Part shown: positions 34,761-43,670 of the stretch, in pieces
Layout: the number at the start of each line of letters is the position of its first letter
Position numbering within the stretch: the stretch's first letter is position 1
Source: Roseihalotalea indica
GTDB lineage: Bacteria; Bacteroidota; Bacteroidia; Cytophagales; Cyclobacteriaceae
DNA: 64,000 nucleotides
Reading direction: 5' to 3'
Assembly: GCF_022458895.1 (NCBI RefSeq)
Contig: NZ_JAINFL010000018.1
Coordinates: forward strand, 55,569-119,568
Notes under the pieces: generated by a model
Told to the model about the DNA's origin: nothing
The model's input: the letters and a program-made list of their open reading frames with translations, nothing else
Databases searched by the model: none
Position numbers and translations under genes: made by a program

Positions 34761-35963
34761 TTATGAAAGCTCGCTGAAGGCGCTGGCAAAGTACTCCATG
34801 TCTTCCATGGTTCCTATGCTCACACGGCACCATTCCTGGTTATAGAAGCTCCAGGGCCGCACTCCTACTCCTCGTTTCATCATCTCTTGTGTAAACCGCT
34901 TGCTATCCATGCGCACCGGAAATAATACAAAGTTGGTGTGCGACGGAATGTATTCGTAGCCGGCATCTTCTAATGTTTTGTATAAGAAGTCTTTCGACTT
35001 TTGGTTCATCTCTTTGGCGTACGTCTGATATTCCTCATCCTGAAATGAAGCCAAGGCGGCCGCCATAGAAGGACTGGAAATATTACCGGCTCCATTGCTG
35101 TATTTGCTCATCTGCTCAATCACATCCGGCTGGGCCAGAGAGTACCCTATACGCAGTCCGGCGAAGGCATGCAGTTTAGAGAAAGTGCGAGTTACAATCA
35201 CATTGTAGCCTTCCGCTACCAGATCGGCCATAGAGTATTTATCAGGGTCGGGCGTGTAATCGATATAGGCTTCGTCAATGAAAATAGGCTTCTTCTTGGA
35301 TACTTCCTTGCAAAATGCCCGCAGCTCGTCTGGGTCGCAAGTAGTAGCGGTGGGGTTATTGGGGTTGCAAAGGTAGACTAAGCTGTGCTCATCCGATACG
35401 GCATCGGCCAGCCGGTCTAAGTCATGCACAAAATCTTTGGTCAGCGGCACGGTATCCCATTCGGCACCTACATCCTGGGCACTGCGCACCAACGACATGT
35501 AGGTAGGGTCAGCCGATAAAATTTTCCCGCCATTTTGCCCGTAAACAACCGATGCTGCCATCAGTAGCTCCGTAGAACCGGCTCCCAGCATTACCTGCTT
35601 AGGACGCGACATACCCCACATGCTTTCTTCCATCTCGGTCAGGCCGTAACGTTCGGCTAACAGTTTGGCAAATTTCATACTGTTGTCAAAACCATAACGG
35701 AAGCTGGTATCAAGTTCACCAATTAGCGCTTCCCGAGCCGCTTTACTGGGCCCGAATGGGTTTTCGTTGGCTAATAAACGGGCCTTTAATTCGGGCCGGG
35801 CCATGATCATGGCTGCCTCATCATCATAGGGAGCGTACAGACGGGCAGCTACTCGGTTAGAAGCCTGAGCAAAGTTTGCTTTGAAGGCGCTTCCCAGGCT
35901 TAGCCCACCGGCCAATAATGCGCTGGATTTTAACCAATTTCTGCGATTCATGGGTGCTGACAT
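34761..35963 (-). CDS. Tat-exported PLP aminotransferase (histidinol-phosphate aminotransferase-like)
   Basis: A 400-residue fold-type I class I/II aminotransferase. The N-terminus carries a twin-arginine signal (MNRRNWLKSSALLAGGLSLG, cleavage near NFAQA). Catalytic features: YLCNPNNPTAT, FIDEAYIDYTP with the cofactor Asp and Tyr, and TRTFSKLHAFAGLRIGY with PLP Lys263. The closest named family is HisC, but export argues against histidine synthesis; periplasmic amino-acid or amine transamination is more likely. ATG 35963 is taken; an ATG at 35951 is equally possible. Monocistronic, with a promoter candidate upstream and a strong terminator downstream. Confidence 0.87.
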   Translation of the reverse strand: MSAPMNRRNWLKSSALLAGGLSLGSAFKANFAQASNRVAARLYAPYDDEAAMIMARPELKARLLANENPFGPSKAAREALIGELDTSFRYGFDNSMKFAKLLAERYGLTEMEESMWGMSRPKQVMLGAGSTELLMAASVVYGQNGGKILSADPTYMSLVRSAQDVGAEWDTVPLTKDFVHDLDRLADAVSDEHSLVYLCNPNNPTATTCDPDELRAFCKEVSKKKPIFIDEAYIDYTPDPDKYSMADLVAEGYNVIVTRTFSKLHAFAGLRIGYSLAQPDVIEQMSKYSNGAGNISSPSMAAALASFQDEEYQTYAKEMNQKSKDFLYKTLEDAGYEYIPSHTNFVLFPVRMDSKRFTQEMMKRGVGVRPWSFYNQEWCRVSIGTMEDMEYFASAFSELS

Positions 35964-36015
35964 GCGAATATGTTTTTAGGTACGATGGTATAACACGTAT
36001 ACTTAACTAATAGCA

Positions 36016-36048
36016 CAAATGTATAATAGTTTTCATATGCAAATCAAG
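36016..36048 (-). promoter_or_regulatory. Candidate promoter of the Tat aminotransferase
   Basis: The minus strand has TACATTTG at 36016-36023 (perfect TAnnTTTG). CTTG at 36045-36048 lies 21 nt upstream of it, and TTTG at 36040-36043 lies 16 nt upstream. Initiation near 36009 gives a leader of about 46 nt. Confidence 0.5.
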
Positions 36049-36087
36049 TATATATTAAAATAAAATTCTGTATTTTTTATTACACAC

Positions 36088-36582
36088 CTAATTATTAGTA
36101 CATAATAGTACCATTTTAAGGTATATTACTTCGGGCAGGGGATTTTCATAATAGGATGAAGTTTCTTCAAACCCCAATGATTGATAGAGCTTCCGGGCAG
36201 ATTGCATGCGCTTCAGGGTGTCTAACACCATAGAGTCATAACCCAAGGAGCAAGCTTCCTGAATAATTTGTTTCGCTAAAGCTCGACCAATGCCCAGACC
36301 CTGAAAATCAGAATTTACGTATAACCGCTTCATCTCGCAGGTCGTAGCCTTGAAGGGGCGCACTCCTACGCAACCCACGGCCGTATCATTTACGTAGGCT
36401 AACAGTAATTTTCCGTGAGGCGGGCCGTACATCTGTGGGATCGAGGTTAGCTCCTGCTCAAAGTGCTGATAACTTAGATCTACCTGCAACCAATCAGCAT
36501 ACGCCTGAAATAGATAGCGGGCCTGATCAAAGTGCTCAGTGGTTGTTGCAGTCAGAATTTTCCAGGCAGGAGCTGATTCCAT
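36088..36582 (-). CDS. GNAT-family N-acetyltransferase
   Basis: A 164-residue protein with the GNAT fold. The acetyl-CoA pyrophosphate loop is QGLGIGRALAKQII (about residues 95-108), preceded by the beta-4 strand CEMKRLYVNSDF and followed by YDSMVLDTLKRMQSARKLYQ and SLGFEETSSYYENPLPEVIY, typical of amino-acid or small-molecule acetyltransferases. The substrate is unknown. It lies between two Tat-exported enzymes on the same strand, but with 124- and 145-nt gaps it is probably a separate transcript. Confidence 0.88.
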   Translation of the reverse strand: MESAPAWKILTATTTEHFDQARYLFQAYADWLQVDLSYQHFEQELTSIPQMYGPPHGKLLLAYVNDTAVGCVGVRPFKATTCEMKRLYVNSDFQGLGIGRALAKQIIQEACSLGYDSMVLDTLKRMQSARKLYQSLGFEETSSYYENPLPEVIYLKMVLLCTNN

Positions 36583-36641
36583 ACGGTTATGGGTTTTGTG
36601 CCCGTTATTGCATCAAGCATAGATTGATAGGTAGTTGGCAA

Positions 36642-36700
36642 TAAGCGGTCAGATATATTTAAGATATTGCTTACGCTTACTATCACCTGCCTACCGCTTA
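36642..36700. repeat. Second inverted TAAGCGGT pair
   Basis: TAAGCGGT at 36642-36649 and its reverse complement ACCGCTTA at 36693-36700 flank an AT-rich centre. Flanking words (GGCAATAAGCGG, CTGCCTACCGCTTACC) resemble the arms at 3267-3422. It lies in the intergenic region between the GNAT and amine-oxidase genes. Confidence 0.5.
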
Positions 36701-36727
36701 CCTATTTCAACTTGCTTTGATGATACA

Positions 36728-38305
36728 CTAGCGGTACTGCGCCTGCCCTTCGGTAACCCGACTGTGAATATCCGATACCGTCCGTCGGGCTGACTCAAAG
36801 GCTCCGGCCATCCAGGCAGTGTGGTAAGACGTATGTTCTCCTGCCAAATATACGTTTCCGTCGGGTTTTATTAAATCGGGATAGAAACGCTCCCGGGTTT
36901 CACTGTCGTATTCGGCCCAGGCGCCCATTGAGTGCGGAATTTTGTGCCAGGCCAGCGAGAATGAGTTTTCAAAAGTATCTTTATACTGCGGATGCAGCTT
37001 GCTGCCTTCCGCCATCGCTAATTCTTCCCGGGCGGCCAGGGATAAGTTACCAGTGTACTCAGCTTTTTCGCTGAAATTATACAAAGCTTTCAGCACTCCC
37101 TTTTTCGATTGATACCCGTAATTTGGGTACATAATCTGAGTGATGGTTGTATTGGTACGGGAAATACCGCCGTAAATCCAGTCTTCTTCTTCCCAGAAGC
37201 GTCGGCTAAACTGCATACCGATCTTGCAGGCTTTTTTATATTCTACAAAATCGCAGGCCCGCTGGATGTTGGAGGAGAGGTTGTTGCTAATATTGGACAG
37301 CACTGGCAACGGAATGGTACAGATGCAATAGTCGGCACTAATTTCTTTTTCTTCTCCATCAGCATTGGTATAAATAACGGTCGCGCCATCGTCCGTCTTG
37401 CTGATTTTTTTCACCAGCGCTTTGTACTCAATATTGTTTTTCACCTGCTCGGCCAGAGCATAAGGTATGCGATCCATGCCCCCTACCGGCTGAAATAAGG
37501 TCATTTGCAGATCCAGGGTGTATACTGGCAAATTAGACATAGCCGGATCAATGAAGCCGGAATCTATCAGATCCTGCAAACCGTATGCTTCTGATAATTC
37601 GCCCGGCTGTGCTCCGGCGCCCGGAGGAGTTCGGTAGCCCCGCCGATCGCTACCTTTGTACAACATATCGGGCGAAAGCCCTCCTTCAACTCGCAGGTAT
37701 TCAATAAACTTTTCCCGGTCTTCCTGGCTGAAGGGCAAATCCAGCGCCTTCTGATCTACGGCTTTGTGCAACAATTCGCAGGTGTAGCCCCGTAAATCAT
37801 GGCCCACTTCTCGAATGCGCATCGGGCGATTGGAAAGGGGACCGCTGCCTTCGCTGTATAAGTAAGCGTTCTCATTTACATTGTTAAAAATTTCCAAAGG
37901 CACTCCCAGCTCCCGGCAATAGTGCATAGAGATTTCGTGATGATGGGGAATACGAGCCGCCCCGGCATTAATATACTCACCATCAGCAAACTGGCACTGT
38001 TGAGCTTCTCCCCCTATTTCTGTTTCTTCCGTGCCTCCGCGAACAGTCCAGACCCGACCACCAGGACGAGAACGTGCTTCCAGAATCGTACAGTCGTAAC
38101 CCAGTTTATTAAGTTCATACGCCGAGGTCATACCGGCTAAGCCTGCTCCTAAAATTATTACCCGGGTGCCATCTCCTTTTCCTTGTAATTTAAAAGGTTT
38201 GGCCGGTGCTTTCGGGATCATATCCAGCGCTACCATGGCGGGGTAACTGGAGCCTACCAACAAAGAAAAGCGTTGTAAAAAGGAGCGACGCGATAATCCT
38301 TCCAT
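36728..38305 (-). CDS. Tat-exported flavin amine oxidase
   Basis: A 525-residue flavoprotein of the amine oxidase family (monoamine oxidase, L-amino-acid oxidase, tryptophan 2-monooxygenase). A Tat signal (SRRSFLQRFSLLVG) starts the protein. The FAD Rossmann motif is VIILGAGLAGMTSAYEL (about 49-65), followed by EARSRPGGRVWT. YCICTIPLPVLSN and the C-terminal NVYLAGEHTSYHTAWMAGAF complete the FAD site. Exported amine oxidases deaminate amines or amino acids and release ammonia and peroxide. It probably acts in the periplasm near the Tat aminotransferase. Its own consensus promoter is upstream. Confidence 0.9.
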   Translation of the reverse strand: MEGLSRRSFLQRFSLLVGSSYPAMVALDMIPKAPAKPFKLQGKGDGTRVIILGAGLAGMTSAYELNKLGYDCTILEARSRPGGRVWTVRGGTEETEIGGEAQQCQFADGEYINAGAARIPHHHEISMHYCRELGVPLEIFNNVNENAYLYSEGSGPLSNRPMRIREVGHDLRGYTCELLHKAVDQKALDLPFSQEDREKFIEYLRVEGGLSPDMLYKGSDRRGYRTPPGAGAQPGELSEAYGLQDLIDSGFIDPAMSNLPVYTLDLQMTLFQPVGGMDRIPYALAEQVKNNIEYKALVKKISKTDDGATVIYTNADGEEKEISADYCICTIPLPVLSNISNNLSSNIQRACDFVEYKKACKIGMQFSRRFWEEEDWIYGGISRTNTTITQIMYPNYGYQSKKGVLKALYNFSEKAEYTGNLSLAAREELAMAEGSKLHPQYKDTFENSFSLAWHKIPHSMGAWAEYDSETRERFYPDLIKPDGNVYLAGEHTSYHTAWMAGAFESARRTVSDIHSRVTEGQAQYR

Positions 38306-38394
38306 AATAATGTGATAAAGTGAGGTATTGTAGATTAGTATGGACTATTAGCAAAAATCAAAATATTATAGTGGTATTTTTGAAAATAGTCGTA

Positions 38395-38426
38395 CAAATC
38401 TAGCAGATAAGTTAAGTAAAACCAAA
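38395..38426 (-). promoter_or_regulatory. Consensus promoter of the flavin amine oxidase
   Basis: On the minus strand TTTG (38423-38426), 20 nt, then TAGATTTG (38395-38402): a full match to the Bacteroidota sigma-70-type promoter. Initiation near 38388 gives a leader of about 83 nt. Confidence 0.65.
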
Positions 38427-38483
38427 ATTATATTTTATGAAGAAGTTTACCCATAATACTCCTGCACCGGAATAGTTTATCTA

Positions 38484-38491
38484 TAAATTTG
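38484..38491 (+). promoter_or_regulatory. Candidate -7 box of the asparagine synthase gene
   Basis: TAAATTTG matches TAnnTTTG exactly and would start transcription about 57 nt before the ATG at 38555. No TTTG lies at the usual -33 distance. Confidence 0.4.
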
Positions 38492-38554
38492 CCCTAACCT
38501 AAGGGTACTTTCATTGCATTTTGTAAGCTTGCAGCAACCTCGGAAAATTCCCGT

Positions 38555-40447
38555 ATGTGTGGCATTCACCTTATCATCGCTAAAAAACCGGCATCAGCTG
38601 ACCAGACAGCCGCGCTACAACGCATGCTGCAGGCCAGTGCCTACCGGGGCCCTGACGCAGCGCATCAGTTGCATTGGCAAAATTCGCGGCAGCAGGTTTG
38701 GCTGGGCGGGCAACGGCTAAAAATTACCGATATGGATGACCGGGCCAATCAGCCGATGGTGTCACCGGATGGGCGGTATGCTCTGCTCTACAATGGCGAA
38801 TTGTATAATTTTTACGAACTGCGAAATCAGCTTCTAAGTAAGGGAGAAACCTTTTCTACCCACTCCGATACCGAAGTGGTGCTAAAGATGCTCATTCGGC
38901 AGGGACAGGCGGCTTTTTCTGAATTTGAGGGCATGTTTGCGCTGGCTTTTTATGACCGAGCCGCAGAGGTGCTCACGCTGGCCCGCGATCCTTTCGGGAT
39001 CAAACCTTTGTATTATGCTGAAAATGATCACTATTTTCTGGCATCCTCTTCTTCCCAAAGCCTGCTGGCCTCCGGCCTGGTATCCACTGAGCTGGACTCG
39101 CAGCAGATAGACCATTACCTGTGCTTTCGTTATCCTCAAAAAACCCGGACGCTGTATCAAAATATTCACCAACTGGCAGAAAGCTCTTACCTGATGGTCT
39201 CTCCTACTCAACCGGCCCAGACCCAATCATTTGCTTCACCTGCTTCAACAACGGTAAGCTTTTTACCCGACGAAGCTGAGCTGCTGAGAGAAACAGAAAC
39301 CTTACTGAAAGATGCTGTTCTCCGACACATTGCCACCGATGTGCCCACTGGGCTTTTTCTGAGCGGAGGGGTAGATTCTACGCTGCTTCTCGCCCTGATC
39401 AAAGAAGAAGGCGCGCATCCCATCCCTACCTTTTCTTTAGTAAATGATCCCAAAGAAAAGAATTTTGGTACCCAGGATTATCAATACTCCCGGTTAGCCG
39501 CCCAGCAATATGGAAGCTATCATCAAGAAGTTACACTGAGCCAGGCTTTGTTCGAGGAGCATTTTGAGACCTTCGTTCAGCATATGGACCAACCCGTGGG
39601 GGATAGCGGAGCTATGATGACGTACTTGCTTTCCCAGGAAGCTAAGAAGCAGGTGAAAGTCGTGCTGTCAGGGGCCGGTGCCGATGAGTTGTTTGGAGGA
39701 TACAACCGGCATGGGGCGTATTACCAGTATCTCCGGCATTACACGCTGATTAACAATGCCAGAAAGCTAGGCAAAAAGCTAGTGGATTATCTGCCTACCG
39801 GCTTTCCCCACCCGCTCCGCAAGCCATTCCGGCTAGCTAAAAAATTCACTCAATCATTATCAGGCGATCCGGCTACTACCTTTTTGCATTTTATTCGTTC
39901 CGGGCCAGCAAACCACTGCCCTGAATGGCACTCACCGCCTCAATCACTCGCATCTTCCCACCCTGATTTTGTAGAATATTATTTATCATTTGCTTTACAG
40001 CACGACCAACACCATTATCTGATAGAAGATGTGCTACAGCTGAGCGACCGAGCCAGCATGGCCCACAGCCTGGAATTGCGCGTCCCTTACCTGGATGCTC
40101 CCATAGTGCGTCATGCTCAAGCCCTTCCTGCTTCTTTCCGGCTTGGGCAGGGTAAAAAGTGGATCTTACGAAAGCTGCTAAACCAACGTGGGGGGCAAAC
40201 TTTTACCCGCCGCCCGAAGGAAGGTTTTGGTTTACCATTTGGGCATTGGCTGCTCGCGGCTTCCTCGCCCATCGTTAGCCAGTATCTGGAAGATCCGCAA
40301 CAGCTCGTATTTCGTTTTTTGCCTTACAATGAGGTGCAACACCTGCTTATCCAGCACCGAAATGGTCGTCAGGATTACAGTAGTGAACTTTGGTCGGTTC
40401 TTTTGCTGTCGGCCTGGATTACCCGTCAAAATTCACTCAACAAATAA
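38555..40447 (+). CDS. asnB: Asparagine synthase (glutamine-hydrolysing)
   Basis: A 630-residue class II glutamine amidotransferase. Cys2 (MCGIHLII) is the nucleophile, with YRGPDAA and LYNGELYNFYELR in the glutaminase domain (1-210). The synthetase domain has the PP-loop SGGVDS (residues 270-275), then SGAGADELFGGYNRHG and DRASMAHSLELRVPYLD. It makes asparagine from aspartate, glutamine and ATP, but family members in polysaccharide loci (AsnB/WbpS-type) amidate uronic acids. The plus-strand neighbour is a glycosyltransferase 173 nt downstream, so an amidation role in a surface glycan is possible. ATG start is fixed by Cys2. Confidence 0.9.
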   Translation: MCGIHLIIAKKPASADQTAALQRMLQASAYRGPDAAHQLHWQNSRQQVWLGGQRLKITDMDDRANQPMVSPDGRYALLYNGELYNFYELRNQLLSKGETFSTHSDTEVVLKMLIRQGQAAFSEFEGMFALAFYDRAAEVLTLARDPFGIKPLYYAENDHYFLASSSSQSLLASGLVSTELDSQQIDHYLCFRYPQKTRTLYQNIHQLAESSYLMVSPTQPAQTQSFASPASTTVSFLPDEAELLRETETLLKDAVLRHIATDVPTGLFLSGGVDSTLLLALIKEEGAHPIPTFSLVNDPKEKNFGTQDYQYSRLAAQQYGSYHQEVTLSQALFEEHFETFVQHMDQPVGDSGAMMTYLLSQEAKKQVKVVLSGAGADELFGGYNRHGAYYQYLRHYTLINNARKLGKKLVDYLPTGFPHPLRKPFRLAKKFTQSLSGDPATTFLHFIRSGPANHCPEWHSPPQSLASSHPDFVEYYLSFALQHDQHHYLIEDVLQLSDRASMAHSLELRVPYLDAPIVRHAQALPASFRLGQGKKWILRKLLNQRGGQTFTRRPKEGFGLPFGHWLLAASSPIVSQYLEDPQQLVFRFLPYNEVQHLLIQHRNGRQDYSSELWSVLLLSAWITRQNSLNK

Positions 40448-40620
40448 TCGCCTCTTTCGTTATTCAATTGCTTAATGTATGACGAGTTCTTTATGTGATA
40501 AAAAACTTGAGAATTCACTACCTCGAATTAGAAATTCATTAGGTAACTGAAAAAATTTCGTTGTATTTTGTAGCTCTTTTTCCAGTTTTTTTAGTACCAC
40601 TTTTTCATACCTACCGGTTT

Positions 40621-41856
40621 ATGCATATCCTCTATATCCACCAGTACTTCAAGACGCCCGAAGAAGGTGGTGCTATACGGTCTTATTACTTAGCCAAAGG
40701 ACTGGTAGAAGCCGGTCATAAGGTTACTATGCTTACCGCGCATAATGAACTTACTTACAAGAAGATGCTGGTAGATGGCATTTATGTGCACTACCTGCCA
40801 GTGCCCTATTCTCAGAACATGAGCAAGTGGCAGCGTATCCGGGCATTTCTGTGGTTTATGTGGTATGTATTTGATAAAGCTCCCTTGTTTAAATATGTAG
40901 ACCGAGTATATGCCACTTCCACTCCATTAACGGTGGGTATAGCCGCTCTGTACTTCCGATGGCGCTACCGTCTTCCGTACCTGTTTGAGGTGCGAGACTT
41001 GTGGCCTGAAGCTCCTATACAGATGGGCATGTTCCGTAACCGCTGGGTGCGGCACTATTTGCGGGGTTGGGAGAAACGCATTTACCGCCATGCACAGGCA
41101 TTAGTGGGGCTGTCGCCCGATATTGAACGGCATATTCGTCGTATTGTGCCTCAAAAGCCTATTTACCTTATTCCTAACATGTCCGACTGCCAGTTTTTCC
41201 GGAAGTCAGAGCGAAACATTTACCATGAGGTGCAGTTCGGGGTGGAAAATAAATTTGTGATCACCTACTTTGGCGCGATGGGCAAGGCCAACCATCTTCA
41301 ATTCCTGATTGATGCCGCCGAATCGTGCCAGCAAAAGGGGTTAACTGGCGTACACTTCCTGATGGTAGGGCAAGGCAGTGAACGAGCTTATCTAAAAGGG
41401 CTGGTAGAAAAGCGAGGGCTCAATAATATATCTTTTGTCGACCATCAGAATAAATACGGTTTGCTATCAGTACTTAATGTTACTGATGCGGTTTATATTT
41501 CTTTTGCTGATCGGCCGGTTTTACAGACCAATAGCCCCAATAAGTTTTTTGATGCGCTGGCGGCTGGTAAAATGTGCATTATCAATACCCCAGGGTGGGT
41601 TGCCCAACTAGTAGAAGAAAATCACTGCGGATTTTACACGCATCCAAAAAGACCCGAACGGTTTGTGGCGCAGATCGCCCCTTTCGTCACTGATCGGGCT
41701 ATGCTGGAAACCTATCAGAACAATGCCCGCCTACTAGCTGAACGAGAATTTTCTAAAGAGAAACAGGTTGAAATTCTGCGAAGCGTCCTGGAAGAATCTC
41801 ATCAATCAAAATCAGTTCGTCCGGAAGCGGCTAGGGCCTATACTTTGCTTGTGTAA
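40621..41856 (+). CDS. Family 4 glycosyltransferase
   Basis: About 411 residues from the ATG at 40621 (MHILYIHQYFKTPEEGGAIR); an upstream TTG at 40561 would add 20 hydrophobic residues. N-terminal features LFEVRDLWPEAPIQMG and donor-domain FVITYFGAMGKANHLQFLID are typical of the WbuB/WcaI-like GT4 group often found in colanic-acid and capsule loci. The EX7E position reads DRPVLQTNSPNKFFDALAAG, which is the atypical form of this subgroup. Its last 26 nt overlap the 3' end of gldB on the opposite strand. Confidence 0.87.
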   Translation: MHILYIHQYFKTPEEGGAIRSYYLAKGLVEAGHKVTMLTAHNELTYKKMLVDGIYVHYLPVPYSQNMSKWQRIRAFLWFMWYVFDKAPLFKYVDRVYATSTPLTVGIAALYFRWRYRLPYLFEVRDLWPEAPIQMGMFRNRWVRHYLRGWEKRIYRHAQALVGLSPDIERHIRRIVPQKPIYLIPNMSDCQFFRKSERNIYHEVQFGVENKFVITYFGAMGKANHLQFLIDAAESCQQKGLTGVHFLMVGQGSERAYLKGLVEKRGLNNISFVDHQNKYGLLSVLNVTDAVYISFADRPVLQTNSPNKFFDALAAGKMCIINTPGWVAQLVEENHCGFYTHPKRPERFVAQIAPFVTDRAMLETYQNNARLLAEREFSKEKQVEILRSVLEESHQSKSVRPEAARAYTLLV

Positions 41857-42826
41857 AAATCTGCTGGGCATTGGCTTCCTGCATCACCTGCGGTAGGGTT
41901 TTATCCGTTTTATCTACATAAGCTTCTACAATCTGCCAGCCTAACCATCGGCCTACGCGCCCGGGAATTTTTGAGTTAATTTCTACTGTCACCGGGCGCT
42001 CGCCTACATAGCGGGGCTTCACAATATGACTGGTCTCATACAAGAGTTCATTATCAATAAAGTGCGACCAGATCATGCCGGTATTATCCTCTACTATCGT
42101 AATCTCTTCCTGGTCATACCCGGCTATAATTGTATCCGGCAAACAAGGCATCATTCGCTGCACAAAATAATAACTCTTCCCGTAGTAAATCATCTCCGCC
42201 AGCAGGCTGTTATCCGACTCTTCAGTATTATTAAAGCGATTTGACAACATCATGATACAACTAGGGACAATGTATTCAGGAGTATACCGACCTATTAGAT
42301 AATCGTAAACCTGAGGACGAAAGTGCGCCTCATCACCGACAAAAAAGTCCAGGCTGATGACAATAAGACTATCGCTGACCAGCAGGTCAGAACCCATGCT
42401 GCCCAAGCCGGTAAAGGTAGTATAGATGGTAGGCGGGGTGAAGTCCGGATAGTAATATTTAATATGCCGGAACGCCTGCTCGAAGTCGGTTATTAATGTA
42501 CTCAGATCACTGAAAACGGATTGGGTTTGCTGATACAGGGTATCAATATTGGGATCTTGAGTAAGGCGGAAGTACTCCGCATAGTACAGAGAGTCCTGAT
42601 CAGTGCCGCTGAGGTTAGCATAGCGTGATACATAAAGTGGATGCTGAGTCAGCAGTGACTGAACATCTGCTTTGGATTTGGCAGCAAAAAGTGCCTGATC
42701 CAAACGAATAATGTCTACATTAACCGAAATATCCGAGATTTCTGCTGAATCTGAACAATTATCCGGTTCACATGAAAACAAAAGGAGCGATGCTAATGAT
42801 AATAGTATAGAGATAGTAGAACGCAT
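41831..42826 (-). CDS. gldB: Gliding-motility lipoprotein GldB-like
   Basis: About 331 residues from the ATG at 42826. The signal peptide ends in a lipobox (LASLLLFSC, lipidated Cys17 or so), anchoring the protein in a membrane. The body matches the GldB family: VDIIRLDQALFAAKS near the start, IYTTFTGLGSMGSDLLVSDS, LIVISLDFFVGDEAHF, YIVPSCIMMLSNRF and the C-terminal GRVGRWLGWQIVEAYV. GldB is required for gliding in Flavobacterium and is conserved with T9SS in Bacteroidota. Upstream ATG 42856 and longer starts would hide the signal peptide. It overlaps the glycosyltransferase gene tail to tail and is divergent from the beta-barrel gene by 47 nt. Confidence 0.87.
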   Translation of the reverse strand: MRSTISILLSLASLLLFSCEPDNCSDSAEISDISVNVDIIRLDQALFAAKSKADVQSLLTQHPLYVSRYANLSGTDQDSLYYAEYFRLTQDPNIDTLYQQTQSVFSDLSTLITDFEQAFRHIKYYYPDFTPPTIYTTFTGLGSMGSDLLVSDSLIVISLDFFVGDEAHFRPQVYDYLIGRYTPEYIVPSCIMMLSNRFNNTEESDNSLLAEMIYYGKSYYFVQRMMPCLPDTIIAGYDQEEITIVEDNTGMIWSHFIDNELLYETSHIVKPRYVGERPVTVEINSKIPGRVGRWLGWQIVEAYVDKTDKTLPQVMQEANAQQIFTQAKYRP

Positions 42827-42873
42827 GAATGTTGTTTTGTTCAAAACGGATTCCATTTTAAAATAATTTGACG

Positions 42874-43497
42874 ATGATACGATATATTCTCCTTCTATTT
42901 TTTGCTTTATCTTACGTAGACTCTTACGCACAGCTTAAACTAGGGGTGCAGGTCTCTCCTACCCTGTCCTTTAACCGCATTGATGATGATGATGCTAACA
43001 TGGGTTTTAATAGCAACGGCGTGGGCGGAAGACTGGTCGCCGGGGTGATTGCCGACTACATGTTTCAGGAGAACTATTACTTTTCTACTGGAATATTCTT
43101 TACTCCTAAGCGAGTAGGACTGGAAACTAGCACTAACCCGGTAGAAGAAGCGTATCGCCTTCATTATTTGCAGGTTCCTGCTACTATCAAACTCTTTACT
43201 AACGAAGTGGCGCTGGACACTCGCGTTTACTTCCAGGCAGGATTCACACTAGACCTTAAAATACTGGAAGATAACCTTAGCGAAACAACCCAGTACGTAG
43301 ATAGCTTCCGTCCTGTAGACTCATCGTTATTGCTGGGTACCGGAGTAGAATATCAGTATGGATACAGTACCATCCTATACGGTGGCTTTAGTTACCGCCG
43401 CGGCTTAGGTAATACGGTTCGGCGGACCGCAGCGGGAGCCGGAGACCTTATCATTAAGAACGACTTATTCAGTCTGGATCTTGGCGTCAAATTTTAG
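42874..43497 (+). CDS. Outer-membrane beta-barrel protein (PorT-like)
   Basis: About 207 residues from the ATG at 42874 (a TTG lies two codons upstream). A signal peptide (MIRYILLLFFALSYVDSYAQ) is followed by eight or so amphipathic strands: LKLGVQVSPTLSFNRI, VAGVIADYMFQENYYFSTGI, LHYLQVPATIKLF, YFQAGFTLDLKIL, SLLLGTGVEYQYGYST and a C-terminal FSLDLGVKF ending in aromatic Phe. This fits the outer-membrane beta-barrel OMP_b-brl_2 / PorT family; PorT is a T9SS component, but the similarity is only at the fold and pattern level. Its divergent arrangement with gldB is suggestive. Confidence 0.78.
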   Translation: MIRYILLLFFALSYVDSYAQLKLGVQVSPTLSFNRIDDDDANMGFNSNGVGGRLVAGVIADYMFQENYYFSTGIFFTPKRVGLETSTNPVEEAYRLHYLQVPATIKLFTNEVALDTRVYFQAGFTLDLKILEDNLSETTQYVDSFRPVDSSLLLGTGVEYQYGYSTILYGGFSYRRGLGNTVRRTAAGAGDLIIKNDLFSLDLGVKF

Positions 43498-43539
43498 ATC
43501 AGACCTTTCATAAGCCTTAGATAAACATTCAGCGTTCTT

Positions 43540-43547
43540 TAACTTTG
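43540..43547 (+). promoter_or_regulatory. Candidate -7 box of the large secreted protein gene
   Basis: TAACTTTG is a perfect TAnnTTTG match; TTAG (43517-43520) 19 nt upstream is a poor -33 match. The predicted leader is about 115 nt. Confidence 0.4.
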
Positions 43548-43670
43548 TGTAACCTTTAAGCTAGAAGGTTTAACGATTTAGTAATATTCCCTGATTGGTC
43601 CCTCATAGGGTTATATGTAGCTTGAAACAGCATATATCAGTGCTATTCAACTACACTAACCAATAAATCT

